A stretch of 64,000 nucleotides of DNA from assembly GCA_947493695.1 (NCBI GenBank), contig CANLSF010000003.1, positions 620,001-684,000 on the forward strand. Direction: 5' to 3'. The DNA is from an uncultured Kiloniellaceae bacterium. GTDB taxonomy: Bacteria > Pseudomonadota > Alphaproteobacteria > Kiloniellales > Kiloniellaceae. A program made the translations under genes and the position numbers. The notes below the pieces were generated by a model. It made no database searches. It was given only the letters and a program-made list of their open reading frames with translations, and had not been told where the DNA came from. Position 1 is the first letter of the stretch, and every line of letters starts with the position of its first letter. Of the stretch, positions 62,818 through 64,000 are shown one piece after another.

Positions 62818-63663
62818 TCAAGCAACCCGGGCAGCCACATAATCCGCTAGGACCTGGGTCATCTTCTTAAGTGAATTTTTAAGACCATCAAAGCGTTCGT
62901 TCCGCGTGATCTCGTCTTCATTCATATAGAGCGCGCGGTTGATTTCGACCTGGATGGAGTGGCGGTTCGCTTCCAGGTCGGAATAGCGCTGCACCAATTC
63001 AACGCCTTTGTAGGGCTCGTTGAATACGACGGAATAGCCTTCCGCACGGAGTGTCTCGGCAATCAATCCCGAGAACTCCTTGCCGCAGGTTGTCCCGTCC
63101 CGGTCACCCAGAATAAAATCGGCGCGTTGAACCGCACCGTCTTCGGTGGTCGCGTCCCCCCACTCCGGCATGGAGTGGCAATCGACGTGATAAACAAATC
63201 CGTGCTTGGCGTGGAACCGCTCAAACAAACCCGACAGCGCGGAATGATAAGGCTGCCAGCAGAGATCAATCCGGGCCTGAACTTCCTCGCGGGTCAGAAG
63301 GCGATCATAGATCAGGCCGTAAGTTTTGACCTGACGCCAGATGAGCCCGACACCGTTCTCCAGCTTGAAGGACGGACGCACCTCCCCCGCCCAACCACCG
63401 TCAATCATCGCCGGATCGATATCCAGCAGGTTACGGTTGGGGTCTATATAGCACCGCGGGAACAGCGCATGCAGCAGCGTTACGCCCTGATCCGGAACGT
63501 GATCATAGAGTTCATCGACAAAGGCGTCTTCCGACTTCCGCAGGATCATCCGATCGAGGACATGATTGAAGTCCGCCGGATAGCGCGATCCGGAATGCGG
63601 GCTGTCAAAGATGAGTGGAAGAGGTTCTGCGCGAGGGGCTTCGAGGATGATCTGATCAGACAC
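62818..63663 (-). CDS. N-formylglutamate amidohydrolase family protein
   Basis: A 281-residue FGase-family enzyme. DSPHSGSRYPADFN near residue 20, YIDPNRNLLDIDP near 72, VDCHSMPEWGD near 160 and IQVEINRALYMNE near 230 contain the expected metal ligands. It differs in detail from the TRAP-linked homologue at 8293 (for example HSGSRYP instead of EHASNVIP). It stands 43 bp upstream of the end of a peptide ABC transporter gene on the same strand, so a role in using imported formyl-amino compounds is possible. Confidence 0.9.
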   Translation of the reverse strand: MSDQIILEAPRAEPLPLIFDSPHSGSRYPADFNHVLDRMILRKSEDAFVDELYDHVPDQGVTLLHALFPRCYIDPNRNLLDIDPAMIDGGWAGEVRPSFKLENGVGLIWRQVKTYGLIYDRLLTREEVQARIDLCWQPYHSALSGLFERFHAKHGFVYHVDCHSMPEWGDATTEDGAVQRADFILGDRDGTTCGKEFSGLIAETLRAEGYSVVFNEPYKGVELVQRYSDLEANRHSIQVEINRALYMNEDEITRNERFDGLKNSLKKMTQVLADYVAARVA

Positions 63664-63705
63664 GACAACTCATTTTAAGGCAATTGGGATTGACTCGAGA
63701 ACGTT

Positions 63706-64000
63706 TCAGTCGTTGAGATGGCAGGCTGAAATCCGGTCCGGCGCGATAGTTTTCAGCATCGGCCGCGCGGAGGAACAGGCTTCGAAGGCCTGCGGACAGC
63801 GGGGATGGAAATGGCAGCCGGGCGGTGGATCAAGTGGCGAGGGAATCTCGCCCTTGATCGGCTGGAAGTCGCGTTTGCGCTGATCGAGACGCGGTACCTC
63901 CGAAAGCAAAGCCCTGGCATAGGGATGATTTGGCGCAGCAAACAAAGCCTCCGCCTGCGCCGCCTCAACGACCCGTCCCAGATACATGATTACGACCCGT
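63706..64000 (-). CDS. Peptide ABC transporter ATPase, C-terminal part
   Basis: The end of an oligopeptide/dipeptide-type ABC ATPase, with the N-terminal part outside the window. RVVIMYLGRVVE and NHPYARALLSEVPRLDQRKR are followed by the family C-terminal region, PSPLDPPPGCHFHPRCPQAF, with its conserved Cys and His residues. About 97 residues are present and the frame stays open to the window edge. It precedes the N-formylglutamate amidohydrolase-like gene. Confidence 0.92.
   Translation of the reverse strand, partial: RVVIMYLGRVVEAAQAEALFAAPNHPYARALLSEVPRLDQRKRDFQPIKGEIPSPLDPPPGCHFHPRCPQAFEACSSARPMLKTIAPDRISACHLND

Overview
The window comes from a GC-rich alphaproteobacterium, most likely near Rhodospirillales/Kiloniellales. 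The evidence is a SmoEFGK-type polyol ABC system, a form II CoxSLM hydroxylase cluster, a PAS_5-type protein, a FYDLN-type zinc ribbon and large intergenic palindromes. No complete mobile element, rRNA or CRISPR array is visible. Most of the window is ordinary metabolic chromosome, interrupted by AT-richer accessory patches.

Layout. 1-2 kb: a pirin and a partial isochorismatase-type hydrolase, divergent from a LysR regulator. 2.2-4.9 kb: a 708-residue protein of unknown function with a tRNA-like cloverleaf (anticodon loop reads UCG) only 16 nt upstream of its start, then a small membrane protein. 5.0-10.5 kb: a TRAP transporter (dctQ, dctM, dctP) with an N-formylglutamate amidohydrolase-like enzyme and a divergent RpiR regulator. 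This unit is bracketed by inverted copies of a ~125 bp structured repeat. 10.9-13.3 kb: a compact AT-rich two-gene CBASS antiphage locus (patatin phospholipase effector plus DncV-like CD-NTase with an extra C-terminal domain). 13.5-23.1 kb: a polyol locus with a SorC regulator, VOC protein, SmoEFGK ABC transporter, two SDR dehydrogenases, a HAD phosphatase and a HpcH-type aldolase; a palindromic candidate operator overlaps the smoE promoter.

23.1-25.1 kb: a LysR and EamA transporter pair. 25.4-28.3 kb: an AT-rich island coding small orphan proteins, two mini zinc-ribbon proteins, and a secreted protein made of seven cysteine-paired ~32-residue repeats. 28.4-30.7 kb: a GST and a gamma-glutamyltransferase. 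30.9-35.7 kb: the stress trio prkA-yeaH-spoVR. 36.5-45.6 kb: coxSLM (form II, active-site loop AYRGAGR), a terminator, then the translationally coupled maturation genes coxD, coxE, a split XdhC pair, a MoeA/MobA fusion and an IscU/SufU-like scaffold.

45.7-64 kb: single genes and small groups: a membrane protein, a lipoprotein, an aminotransferase, OsmC, an HI0933-type flavoprotein, a GNAT, two LysR regulators, a second EamA transporter, the RNA 2'-phosphotransferase KptA, a Prx5 peroxiredoxin, a YaiI/DUF188 protein, a nucleoside hydrolase, a PAS protein, a PhyH-type dioxygenase, an FG-GAP-type secreted protein, a second N-formylglutamate amidohydrolase-like gene and the end of a peptide ABC transporter ATPase.

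The most interesting items are the tRNA-like/708-aa pair, the CBASS locus, the short sequence shared downstream of both, the inverted repeats around the TRAP unit, and the cysteine-repeat/zinc-ribbon island. All assignments come from reading the sequence by eye; no searches were run.
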